Below, piece by piece: positions 1 to 13,200 of a stretch of DNA of 43,804 nucleotides. This DNA is from Phoronis australis (Eukaryota > Phoronida > Phoronidae), in contig NMRA01000364.1 of the NCBI GenBank assembly GCA_002633005.1, forward strand, positions 245,075 through 288,878. Direction: 5' to 3'. Both the position numbers and the translations under genes were made by a program. How positions within the stretch are numbered: the stretch's first letter is position 1; every line of letters begins with the position of its first letter. Under the pieces are notes generated by a model, which saw only the letters and a program-made list of their open reading frames with translations, had not been told where the DNA came from and searched no databases.

Positions 1-1003
1 CTCAGCTTTTTGTTGTAATATGTATGGGACTTCAATGTATTTTATTGAGATCGGTTCTTTCATGGTGCTTATCAGTCATTTCTTTACTACTGTACACGTC
101 AAAAGTATTCCGACTGCAGAAGCCGATTTGATTGTCACAGTAACATTCTCTAACGAGCTAGAGTGAGGGCATTAATAGGAAAGTTCGTGGCTAAACCACT
201 CTGTTATGTTGCCGTAACAATCATTTTCTGTTTCTGCCATTTATTGTGAATAAAATTAGCCATCATGACAAGAAAATGGTATTTTGTCTCCTTGCTTTTG
301 TCATGTACTGGAGAAATTCATATTAGGCAGCACTCGACGCTTAGGTTAACATTAAGACAAAATCCCAGGTTGCCAAAAAAATCTGAGGTCGCCAAAACTG
401 AAAAATCTCAGATCGCCAAATAAAATTTAACTTTGCTGCTTCCGCATAAAAATTATCGGACCAAAAAGTCTCTCAGCAGGCCTAAGTGCGGAGGAGGCCC
501 CTTCTTTAGGCATCAGTGAATTGGTGCATAATGTATGCTGCAAACAGGTGGATTACTGTCTTGGTAGATGGTACTGTTTTTACAAAATTGGTGGTGGTAC
601 GGCAGGTTATGGATTCTAATTGTCGAGTTTGCCACTCTGTTTTTTCCTTAAGTCGACCACATGATGTAGATTGAGTTTTATGTAAAATCACAAAGAGGTA
701 ATCACTTGGAGGTCAAGGTGCTCATGACCCCACGTGAATTCCAAAGTGTTCTCTAATGGGCGTCTCGATATTCACTAGGTGGTGGTGATGAGTAAAGGTG
801 TTTCTTTTGATCATGTGAATCTATGGAGAATGAGACGCAGTTCATTAGCTTGGGCGTATGTATGACTGTCTGGATGCACCTTGCTTTTAAACTGGTAGGA
901 CGACGCTGTCTCGCTATCACCATCCTGTGAATTTTGAGTTGCACTTTCAAGTCAGTGAGCATAGTAGTTGTATGCTCACTGCGTTATTATTATTATTTTG
1001 CAG
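1..1003. other. CEP20 intron 1 or upstream sequence
   Basis: No coding exon found. It contains a sequence with CTCGACGCTTAG followed by repeated GGTTGCCA/GGTCGCCA (about 330-425), related to one at 36400-36560. It also holds a CTCF-like motif (TCACTAGGTGGTGG, 772-787) inside a short repeat also found near 15.1 kb. A short TTA run precedes the exon 2 acceptor. Confidence 0.6.
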
Positions 1004-1201
1004 TGATCAAGGAGTCGTTGGAGTCGCGAGGTGTACTTGGACAAATCAAGGCGAGAATTAGAGCCGAGGTCTACAATGCACTGGATGACACCACTGAGAC
1101 GCGACCTCCTCTGTCGAACACAAATATGATCATCAACGAACTAATTCGAGAATATCTGGAGTTCAACAAGTATCGATATACATCATCAGTACTTCAATCA
1201 G
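1004..1201 (+). CDS. CEP20: CEP20 exon 2 (LisH-containing)
   Basis: 198 nt between a TTTTGCAG acceptor and a GTACCT donor. It begins with the last two bases of a split codon (xTG) and ends with the first base of a Glu codon. It encodes the family-defining N-terminal helix and the LisH motif (INELIREYLEFNKY). The open frame runs on past the donor to 1392, but that extension (CNLTYYAPTC...) is intronic read-through and resembles nothing in the family. Confidence 0.92.
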
Positions 1202-4200
1202 GTACCTACTCTGTATTATGCAATTTGACTTATTATGCACCCACTTGCAGACCTGTGTACCATACGCAAAAAATGCGGATTCGTACGGAAATCAAGCCTC
1301 CAGTACGTAAGTACGCGCGGCCATGCAAAAATACGCAAATTCAGCAAATTCAAAAGAGATTATTAATTCGCTTAGTTCTCGAAGATTTGTAGTCTAAACA
1401 AACGAGGAAGGAGGTTTTAAAGTTAGATATGAAAAAAACATTGTAAAATCATTATTTTAGCAAAAAAGTTGAGCTACAAACTCGGAAAACTTCCTTCCTT
1501 TTATTCTCGAAATAGCCTGATAATCGACGAATCGCGAGGCCTCTTCTATCATCATGTGTTTCACAGGCCTAACCTATAAGCAATGACTTCTGTGATTTGT
1601 GGATTGCTTACTTCGCCTAATTCCGGCTGTTTACGGCTAAATATGTACTGTTGACAAAATGGCAAAGCATGTGTGGTCGCATATTTCGTGCTCTGAAGAA
1701 AGCTTCTGAAAGAAGGGAACGTCTTGCAGGGCTTGGAATTTTCCGCGGAAACACGGATTTCCGCTTTTTTCAAATGTGCTTTCCGCTTTTTTTATAATAT
1801 TTCCGCGTAAAAAAATCGGATTTGATATAAAATTTCGGCGGCAAATTCCTTTCTTACCGCGGCGTTGCAGACGACGTTCACCTCGAAAAGCGGAAGTTGC
1901 TCTTTGTGTTTCGGAGGAACGTAAATTGTCAACATTGCCGGGGCATCTGGGACAGCGTGGTGGGATTTTCAATGGCGTCTCGTGTTATTGTTAAGCGCGG
2001 CGACAAATACTACCGCTCTGCAGCCAAAAATGTGTGGGTTGGGAGTGGACGGGCGAGCTAAAAGGACGCAGACGCATGCTACTGATGGTGGTAACGTTTT
2101 TTTTTTTTTATTTTTTAGTCCTCCCGATTTTTGTCGGGGAAAGGTTCACATTGACCATTTCAAGGCTGGTTATCGGGCATGATTTGGGCCGTAAAAGTTT
2201 CAAAGTTTCCGCGTTTTTTGTCATTGGTCATTCCAAGCCCTGGTCTTGTTTTTGCGACGTTATTCCAAGGGACCGTGGAATTTATACTGCAAGTTGTATA
2301 GCGTATTTTTTGCGGACATGGTGACTGCACTGACTTCGTAGCGTGTTGAGCTGACGATAATACTCGAGCCACAGTCGAGCCTCAAGGAGTCCAAACTCGA
2401 CTCAAGCCTCGACGCAAGCCTCGACTCGAGGTCATGTCGCATGCAGTACGGTAGTACGTGATGAGAGACACAATGAATAATTATTCAAAACTTTTGTGAA
2501 TGGTTCAGAAAATATTGATGCTAAACATTGTCCTGTGCAGATTCATCAACACATTTTTGCAGATATGTTTTTGCATGTATTAACATATTAGTTCAGTAAG
2601 GACATTTGATTAACAGGATCTTTTCACTATGCGCATTGTCCCTCAACTATACAACTTAAATTATTTTGAAAATTGGTGATCAATTCACTATGTGTGTTTT
2701 AAAAACTGAGATGCTACTTGAAGTAAGTAGGAAAAGTACCAAGGAGGCGGTTGAATGAGTCTCAAAACCGAAAGTCCGAGGAAAAAAGACAAAAGTCCTC
2801 TAAAGAGGCAAGAATACCGCGCGAAAGCTCTGAACCCTAAGCAAAGCCCCCTCCCTTTTTTATGCGCCCACATATTTATATGTGGACGCATTATGCCGTC
2901 ATCTCTGTCCGTCCGGCGTCCGCGGCTCTATCTCCAAAACCCTTTGACATACGTTCATGAAATTTGGCACATATGTTCCATTCATGAATGGGACGGCATG
3001 TGCGAACTTTCGGACGAATCCGACTACCGGTGTGCCCCCTAGTGGCAATTTTAGTTTTTTACGCTTACCTTTGTATCTTCAAAAGTCCTGAACGGATTTT
3101 CATGAAATTTGGTATGTAGGCACCTAGTAGTGAGATGACGCTATCCTGCCGTTTTCGGATGGATTCGACATAGTTTGCGCCACCTAGTGGCCATTTTTAN
3201 TCTGGGACAGCGTGGTGGGATTTTCAATGGCGTCTCGTGTTATTGTTAAGCGCGGCGACAAATACTACCGCTCTGCAGCCAAAAATGTGTGGGTTGGGAG
3301 TGGACGTGCGAGCTAAAAGGACGCAGACGCATGCTACTGATGGTGGTAACGTTTTTTTTTATTTTTTAGTCCTCCCGATTTTTGTCGGGGAAAGGTTCAC
3401 ATTGACCATTTCAAGGCTGGTTATCGGGCATGATTTGGGCCGTAAAAGTTTCAAAGTTTCCGCGTTTTTTGTCATTGGTCATTCCAAGCCCTGGTCTTGT
3501 TTTTGCGACGTTATTCCAAGGGACCGTGGAATTTATACTGCAAGTTGTATAGCGTATTTTTTGCGGACATGGTGACTGCACTGACTTCGTAGCGTGTTGA
3601 GCTGACGATAATACTCGAGCCACAGTCGAGCCTCAAGGAGTCAAACCTCGACTCAAGCCTCGACGCAAGCCTCGACGCAAGCCTCGACTCGAGGTCATGT
3701 CGCATGCAGTACGGTAGTACGTGATGAGAGACACAATGAATAATTATTCAAAACTTTTGTGAATGGTTAAGAAAATATTGATGCTAAACATTGTCCTGTG
3801 CAGATTCATCAACACATTTTTGCAGATATGTTTTGGCATGTATTAACATATTAGTTCAGTAAGGACATTTGATTAACAGGATCTTTTCTCTATGCGCATT
3901 GTCCCTCAACTGTACAACTTAAATTATTTTGAAAATTGGTGATCAATTCACTATGTGTGTTTTAAAAACTGAGATGCTACTTGAAGTAAGTAGGAAAAGT
4001 ACCAAGGAGGCGGTTGAATGAGTCCCAAAACCGAAAGTCCGAGGAAAAAAACAAAAGTCCTCTAAAGAGGCAAGAATACGGCGCGAAAGCNTATGAAGAT
4101 TACTCACATTTTGCCCCTAGCCTATTGAGGAGACAAGGACCATGCCTTTCCATTTTGCAAAGTATGCACTCTACTGGCCACTTTATGGTACCAATAAACA

Positions 4201-7200
4201 ACCCTAGAAGGATACCGTATGCGGTGCAATTGTGGGCGCATTTCAACGCTCCGCGTTGCTCTTGTTTTTTTACTCGGTTAGATAGTAAAAGGTAAATTTG
4301 GTGTGTGCGTGGGAATATGCTAATTTACTGGAAAATCTGCAAATCTGGCATTCAGAGTACTCCAATGCAGTTTGGGTGGTACACAGGTCTGCACTTGTCT
4401 AGTTTTCCTGGATTCCAAATAATTTCTGATGTATATATCTGGGTACCAGGGTCTCTTTTCTGCTCACTGCATTCATGACTGTTATTTAATTTTCACATAG
4501 ACCTGAATGACAGCACTATGTCTTTGCTGCTACTCAGTGTGTTTTCACATTGCTGTGAGTACCTGTTAACCTAATGAGCCATTTCATATTTTTGTTCCCT
4601 ATTTCTTGTATTTTCCTTTTTTCATTTTGAAGATTTTCTTTTAAAATCACAGTATTACTGCATATGTTGGTTTTTATTCTATTGTCAAATAATAAGAAGC
4701 TTGCCACATTTGATTTGATTGTTAATGTATCATATTTTTGACAGATGATTGCTAAATTGATCTATTTTTGTGCATTCCAAAATAATTCTGTACTGTATGT
4801 CTCTGGGTACCAGGATCACTGAACTGCTCACTGCATTCATGTCTTTATTTAACTATGATGTAGACCTGAATGACAGCAGATTTAGTAATCATCCTGACCC
4901 AGAAACATACACTAAGGAAGATAACTGTTTGACCTCCGTACAAAGATGTAAAACTCCCTTCATCCTTTTCCGCTGTCAAGTTCTACTTCATCATTCGGAG
5001 CTGCTGTAGGGAATTTCCCTCTTGGCTGGTTTATTATTATTGTTCTTTAGAATATGTTGTCATACAGAAGAAATATTTTCAATGATACAGTGTCTTCTAC
5101 TTTCTTTCAATTCGATGTCTTTTCGCTCGTTGAGGAGTATGTGTCTACCAGAACAGGTGATAGGGTGTGCACTTTCCTTTGACTTGTCGTGGTCTATAAT
5201 TTTGTCTTAGGCTGTCAGTATTCTTGAGTCTTTAGAATTTAGTCTTGTGTTTTTCCTGTTGGTTTCTTCTGATGGAAAGATTCCAGGACATTCTGTTCTG
5301 TTATCAGTGTCTTATCACATTGCTGTGAGTACCTGTTAGCCTGATGAAGCAGAACAGTTAATTTGCCTTTGGTATATTTGTTTTGGACACTTTTTGGGGT
5401 ACCTTGTTTATTTTCATTCTAAGGGATAATCACCAAAATTATTCTTTGCAAATAATTTTCTATTACTTTTTCACTTCATATGCTCTTAGTGAGATCTGAA
5501 ATGCTTTGGAATTTGTTTTTTGTATTTGTGCAGTACTGCAAAGTTGGCCCTTTCTGTGATTTGAGTGATCAAGATAGATGACACTGCTCTTTTTTCACAT
5601 TTCCAAGAGATTCTCAAGCATTCTGTCTGTGGGTACCAGGAGCACAGTTCCACTCATTGCATTCATGTCTTTACTTAGTTATCAAATAGACCTGAATGAC
5701 AGCAGATTTAGTGATCTTCCTGACCCAGAAACATACACCAAGGAAGACAACTGCCTGACCTCCGTGTGAAGATCTAAGCTTCCTTCAACCTTTCACACAG
5801 TCAGGTGCTACACCATCAGTCGAGGCAGCTGTGGAGAATTTCTTTTTGACCAACTGTTAAGTAGATGTTTGGGAAAAAGATAAACTATGAATGGTGTGTG
5901 TTCAAAGATCAAAATGTTTCTATTGCAGCTTGTCAGATTATTCATGTGTTCTGCGTACCTGTTAATGTACGGTAATCAAGCAGACATTTACTTACCCTGG
6001 ATCCATATGTTGTCCTTCTTTAAAATCTTCCTGTTTGGGTCTGCTGTTNCGGCTTGTCAGATTATTCATGTGTTCTGCGTACCTGTTAATGTAATCAAGC
6101 AGACATTTACTTACCCTGGATCCATCTGTTGTCCTTCTTTAAAATCTTCCTGTTTGGGTCTGCTGTTGTTATCTTTGTTCATTGTTGATACTTCCCAGTT
6201 TCTTTTATTCTGAAGCACAGCTTCAGGTCCTTCACTATGTCTTTGCTGCTAATCTGTCTTTTCACATTGCTGTGAGTACCTGTTAACCTGATTGAGCCAT
6301 TTCATATTTTTGTTCCCTATTTCTTGTATTTTTCTTTTTTCATCACAGTATTACTGCATAGGTTGGTTTTTATTTTATTTTCAAATACTAAGAAGCTTGC
6401 CACATTTGATTTGATTATTTATGTATCATGTTTTTGACAGATGATATTGCTAAATTGGTCTATTTTTGTGCATTCCAAAATAATTCTGTACTGTATGTCT
6501 CTGGGTACCAGGATCACCATTCTGCTCACTGCATTCATGTCTTTATTCAACTATGACATAGACCTGAATGACAGCAGATTTAGTAATCATCCTGACCCAG
6601 AAACTAAGGAAAACAACTGCCTGACCTCCGTGTGAAGATCTAAAGCTTCCTTCAACCTTTCACACAGTGCCTCCCAACAGTCGCGGCAGTTGCTTAAATT
6701 CTCACTCAGACTAGCTTCTTCTTTTTCATTTCTACTTCGCTCTAGTGGTTCATACATTGCATCTTGATGTTAAAGCGTGAATTTTATATAATTCCATATC
6801 GTGTTGGGTTTTATTGTATCCATACATCTCGAAATATTTTGTTTGGCTGTTGAGTGATTTGAAATTTAAACTTCAGAATATAGACATTTTTCTTGGTATG
6901 TAGTGCTAAACAAAGTCATCTTACCTGTGCCGGCATATACTCTTTCTTTGGGATACAAGACTGGTAGTTCTTGTGCCTCATCTTCTCTGCCTTCTCTGTT
7001 GTTGTTGTTTCCATGAGAGGTTGCCATGTTCTGTGACTACAATGAGTGATGTCATCGTTTTTTGTATGATGTCATCGTGTATTTGCTTGATGTCATCAGC
7101 TTTGTGGCAATGATTTCTTTCAGTGATACAAATTTTTGTTTTGCCTTGGCTTTATTCTTCAAAAATTGATGTAATACTTAAAAAAGGGCAAGGACTTTTG

Positions 7201-10200
7201 TGGGATCATTTTGTTAGACAGTTTCTTTGATATTTTTGTTATCAAGTTATGAGATTAATTTTGTGAATTATTGCTTTTTGTACATGTTCAGTCCTGTTTT
7301 AATATGATTGTGCACATTAAGATCAAACAGTCTTGTTCAAAAGTTTTGCATTTATCTGGAATTAGGCACATGAATCGCCAGTGGGCTGATGACTTGGGTA
7401 AAAACAAGGAGTAAAATTTTAAAATGATCAAGGCATGACTCTCGATTGTAAGATGGTTGGTTCATGTTGCACTTCATTCATTTAAACAACTTAGTGTAAG
7501 GTTCTACAGTTTTACAAGAGACAAGCAAAAGCGTACAATTTAACGCTTGCTAATAGATGAGGAATAGCCGCTTGTGCCTATAACTGAAGCTTACTAGGTA
7601 CCTGTATCTATGTACAGAACTCTTGAGCAATTTTTCATTTGATAGACACATTGTTTCGGATATAGGCACATGAGCCTAAATATGCACTTATACTGTACAT
7701 AGAAGTACCGTAATCGTTCGGGTTAACGCCTTGGGCGGTTAAATTGGCGAATCAAAAAAATCAGGGGAGGGCGGTTAAACGAGCAGTGGGCGGTTAAATC
7801 GAAAATCCACCTAAAGTAGGGGATGGGCGGTTAACCGAACATGGGCGCTTATTACGACAGACAACCGCCCTGGGCGGTTAATCTTACCTGGCGATCTAAA
7901 TCCTGACACGACAATCATACTCGGAACGCGTAGCCCTTTTCAAAGAGCTTTAGCGTCACATCGCCAAACGACTGAAAACATAACAGCGGATGATATGATA
8001 TTGCTAAATTGATCTATTTTTGTGCATTCCAAAATAATTCTGTACTGTATGTCTCTGGGTACCAGGATCACAGTTCTGCTCACTGCATTCATGTCTTTAT
8101 TCAACTATGACGTAGACCTGAATGACAGCAGATTTAGTAATCATCCTGACCCAGAAACATACATTAAGGAAGACAACTGTTTGACCTCCGTACAAAGATG
8201 TAAAACTCCCTTCATCCTTTCCTGCTGTCAAGTTCTACTTGATCATTCGGAGCTGCTGTAGGGAATTTCCCTCTTGGCTGGTTTATTATTATTGTTCTTT
8301 AGAATATGTTGTCATACAGAAGAAATATTTTCAATGATACAGTGTCTTCTACTTTCTTTCAATTCGATGTCTTTTCGCTCTGTGAGGAGTATGTGTCTAC
8401 CAGAACAGGTGATAGGGTGTGCACTTTCCTTTGACTTGTCGTGGTTTATGTTTTTGTCTTAGGCTGTCTGTATTCTTGAATCTTTAGAATTCTGTCTTGT
8501 GTTTTTCCAGTTGGTTTCTTCTGNATGATACAGTGTCTTCTACTTTCTTTCAATTCGATGTCTTTTCGCTCATTGAGGAGTATGTGTCTACCAGAACAGG
8601 GGATAGGGTGTGCACTTTCCTTTGACTTGTCGTGGTCTATGTTTTTGTCTTAGGCTGTCTGTATTCTTGAGTCTTTAGAATTCTGTCTTGTGTTTTTCCA
8701 GTTGGTTTCTTCTGATGGAACGATTCCAAGACATTCTGTTCTGCTAATCAGTGTCTTATCACATTGCTGTGAGTACCTGTCAGCCTGATGGAGCAGAACA
8801 GTTAATTTGCCTTTGGTGTATTTGTTTTGGACACTTTTTGGGGTACCTTGTTCATTTTCATTCGATGGGATAATCACCAAAATTATTCTTTGCAAGTAAT
8901 TTTCTATTACTTTTTCATTTCATCTGCTCTTAGTGAGATCTGAAAGGCTTTGGGATTTGTTTTTTTTATTTGCGCAGTATTGCAAAGTTGGCCCTTTCTG
9001 TGATTTGAGTGATCAAGATAAATGACACTGCTCTTTTTTTCATATTTCCAAGAGATTCTCAAGCGTTCTGTCTGTGGGTACCAGCAGCACAGGTCCGCTC
9101 ATTGCATTCATGTCTTTACTTAGTTATCAAATAGACCTGAATGACAGCAGATTTAGTGATCTTCCTGACCCAGAAACATACACCAAGGAAGACAACTGCC
9201 TGACCTCCGTGTGAAGATCTAAGCTTCCTTCAACCTTTCACACAGTCGGGTGCTACACCATCAGTCGGGGCAGCTGTGGAGAATTTCTTTTTGACCAACT
9301 GTTAAGTAGATGTTTGAGAAAAAGATAAACTATGAATGGTGTGTCTTCAAAGATCAAAACGTTTCTATTGCGGCTTGTCAGATTATTCATGTGTTCTGCG
9401 TACCTGTTAATGTAATCAAGCAGACATTTACTTACCCTGGATCCATATGTTGTCCTTCTTTAAAATCTTCCTGTTTGGGTCTGCTGTTGTTATCTTTGTT
9501 CATTGTTGATACTTCCCAGTTTCTTTTATTCTGAAGCACAGCTTCAGGTCCTTCACTATGTCTTTGCTGCTAATCAGTGTCTTTTCACATTGCTGTGAGT
9601 ACCTGTTAACCTGATTGAGCCATTTCATATTTTTGTTCCCTATTTCTTGTATTTTTCTTTTTTCATTTTAAAGTTTTTCTTTTAAAATCACAGTATTACT
9701 GCATAGGTTGGTTTTTATTTTATTTTATTTTCAAATACTAAGAAGCTTGCCACATTTGATTTGATTATTTATGTATCATGTTTTTGACAGATGATATTGC
9801 TAAATTGATCTATTTTTGTGCATTCCAAAATAATTCTGTACTGTATGTCTCTGGGTACCAGGATCACCGTTCTGCTCACTGCATTCATGTCTTTATTCAA
9901 CTATGACGTAGACCTGAATGACAGCAGATTTAGTAATCATCCTGACCCAGAAACATACACTAAGGAAGACATCTGTTTGACCTCCGTACAAAGATGTAAA
10001 ACTCCCTTCATCCTTTTCCGCTGTCAAGTTCTACTTCATCATTCGGAGCTGCTGTAGGGAACTTCCCTCTTGGCTGGTTTATTATTATTGTTCTTTAGAA
10101 TATGTTGTCATACAGAAGAAATATTTTCAATGATACAGTGTCTTCTACTTTCTTTCAATTCGATGTTTTTTCGCTCTGTGAGGAGTATGTGTCTACCAGA

Positions 10201-13200
10201 ACAGGTGATAGGGTGTGCACTTTCCTTTGACTTGTCGTGGTCTATGTTTTTGTCTTAGGCTGTCTGTATTCTTGAGTCTTTAGAATTCTGTCTTGTGTTT
10301 TTCCAGTTGGTTTCTTCTGACGGAAAGATTCCAAGACATTCTGTTCTGCTAATCAGTGTCTTATCACATTGCTGTGAGTACCTGTTAGCCTGATGGAGCA
10401 GAACAGTTAATNGGTGTGCACTTTCCTTTGACTTGTCGTGGTCTATGTTTTTGTCTTAGGCTGTCTGTATTCTTGAGTCTTTAGAATTTAGTCTTGTGTT
10501 TTTCCTGTTGGTTTCTTCTGATGGAAAGATTCCAGGACATTCTGTTCTGCTAATCAGTGTCTTATCACATTGCTGTGAATACCTGTTAGCCTGATGGAGC
10601 AGAACAGTTAATTTGCCTTTGGTATTTTTGTTTTGGGCACTTTTTGGGGTACCTTGTTCATTTTCATTCGAAGGGATAATCACCAAAATTATTCTTTGCA
10701 AATAATTTTCTATTACTTTTTCACTTCATCAGCTCTTAGTGAGATCTGAAATGCTTTGGGATTTTTTTGTATTTGCGCAGTACTGCAAAGTTGGCCCTTT
10801 CTGTGATTTGAGTGATCAAGATAGATGACACTGCTCTTTTTTCACATTTCCAAGAGATTCTCAAGCGTTCTGTCTGTGGGTACCAGGAGTACAGTTCCGG
10901 TCGTTGCATTCATGTCTCTACTTAGTTATCAAATAGACCTGAATGACAGCAGATTTAGTGATCTTCCTGACCCAGAAACATACACCAAGGAAGACAACTG
11001 CCTGACCTCCGTGTGAAAATCTAAGCTTCCTTCAACCTTTCACACAGTCGGGTGCTACACCATCAGTCGGGGCAGCTGTGGAGAATTTCTTTTTGACCAA
11101 CTGTTAAGTAGATGTTTGGGAAATAGATAAACTATGAATGGTGTGTGTTGGGTCATTCTCAGCTATTCAGCAATTATTGTGGGACAGGGCATGAAAAATT
11201 AAATTTCATAATTATTATCATTTTTATTCTTTATGACTGAGTCTGGTGCCTGCTCTTCACAACTTTGAACTTGAGAAGATAATTTGGTTTTTAATTTACA
11301 TATAATTTTGGCATTATCATTCTATGATAAAAAGTTGCGGACGTTACTTTTTAATGGTTGACATCAATTTTCATACTATAGTTTTGTCAAATAATCTTAA
11401 TAACAAATGTTTTCCATTGCATATGTTCCCATCTAACAAGCATATATATAATAATTGAATTCCTCCAATAAAAAATATTATCTCAATTACTTATGTCGCG
11501 TTGTGGACGTTACTCATATTTTGACATGTTATAGTTTTGGCATGGTATTATAACTTTATTAGCAACTAAAAAATTATGATTAGGTTTTGTATTAGTCCTA
11601 GGCCAATACTTACCAGTAGAGCTTGTGCAGAGAATTGCTGACCTTTTTGTTTTATACTCTGTTGAGGTTTGGACGTTACATGTTGACAGTTGACAAATGT
11701 TGACATAGTAACGTCCACAACTCACATCCAAGTTTGAAAATTTGAAATATGTTCATGTTCTAAAGCATAACATCTCATCATTTCATTAGAAATAATGGCA
11801 TTCATTTATTTTATTTTCTTATTCATAACTTTAGATGTTGCTTTGACTGTTTTCTTTACAATTTCCTTTTCAATTGCCAAATGACTTTGGGCATTTGAAA
11901 AAGGATGTAACCCTACCTATCATTTTCTAAGCTCTTTTACACTTTCTGCCTATCTCCTGCTTTTCATTGATTCTGAGATATTTTTGGAGTCAAAACCATG
12001 TATGCTAGAACATGATAGAAAGTCTTTGCAAAAGGGGAGGGCATCCATTCACTGGCCAGAATCTCTCACAATTATGTAACAAAAACAAAACACATAGTAA
12101 CATGTTACTATCTATTTATTAACACTAATTTAGCTACAGTAACATAACAAACATGGACTTCTTAGATACAATAAAATAGCAAGAACTAAACTATTATAAA
12201 ATATGAAGCAATATAGCATATTATCATAATTCTTTCTCCTTTTGGGTATGGCCTGGTACAAGAACAAGCTTTCATCCACTTTTTTAGAACAACGAATCCT
12301 CATTGTGTACTTCGATTTCTAAAAAGAATAATTACAATGAAATAATTTTTCTTAGGTCATAGCACAAAAAAACAAGACACAAGCCTGCATGAACAAGAGT
12401 TTTGATTGGTGTTGAAGAATTTCAAAAAATGTTAGATTTTTATTGTCATCATTTATTATTAAATATCTACACTAGTCAGTTGTATCCATAAAGTCACAAT
12501 TTCCCAAGTCGCTATCAGGATTATGCACACAATGCTGCAAACAATTGGGGGCATATGCCCCCCCCCCCTACCTACACGTCTAAAATATTTCATTGAATAC
12601 TTACTATATCCAATGGAAAGAATGTCAAAAGTAACGTCCAAAGCATCGAGGATTATCACCATGATACAATTTGTAGTTGGCAAGGGTACTGTGCAGTGGT
12701 TTAGTTGCATGGACTAATTAAGGCATTAAATCAGTACTGCAGCTCAGCGTACAGTAATTTTCAAAGCAACTTAACCAGATCGGGTTGGACGTTATGAAAC
12801 TCCAAGTTGACAGTGTCAAACAGTAACGGCCACAACGTGATTTTGCAAGAAAAGCATATCTACGGATTCGTTTTTCTCATAATATCCGTGTTTTGTGAGG
12901 ACAAAAAGCCTAGGCTAATTTGGAAGAAAATTTTAAATCAATCACAGTGCACTATTACTATAACAATACAATAATGTTCGACCGTGACTCAACACCGTGT
13001 TGACCATGTCAACGGATAACGTCCGAACACAGCGGCAAATCCCGGCGATGTCAATAACTAACGTCCGACTGAACGTTACAGCCGAGTCGCACAGTGCAGC
13101 AGCATGCAAAGGCATTTTTAATGAAAAATCCTCCATGGCAACTAAATACGTTGAATGCAGTGAAAGAAGGCACGATTCTTAGCAATTTTTGTTCAAATCT

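Noticed and set aside
1202-1392. Read-through extension of the CEP20 exon 2 frame
   Set aside because: A clear GTACCT donor at 1202 and a phase-matched exon 3 at 17034 show it is intron.
1972-2058. Short frame MASRVIVKRGDKYYRSAAK with a fair start context
   Set aside because: Stops after about 29 codons with no good donor; present twice only because the segment is duplicated. Could be a first exon of an unknown transcript, but unsupported.
8650-10701. Minus-strand 81-codon frames repeated in the cassette array
   Set aside because: The two copies differ mostly by residue-changing substitutions, so there is no sign of coding constraint; they are shadows of the repeat.
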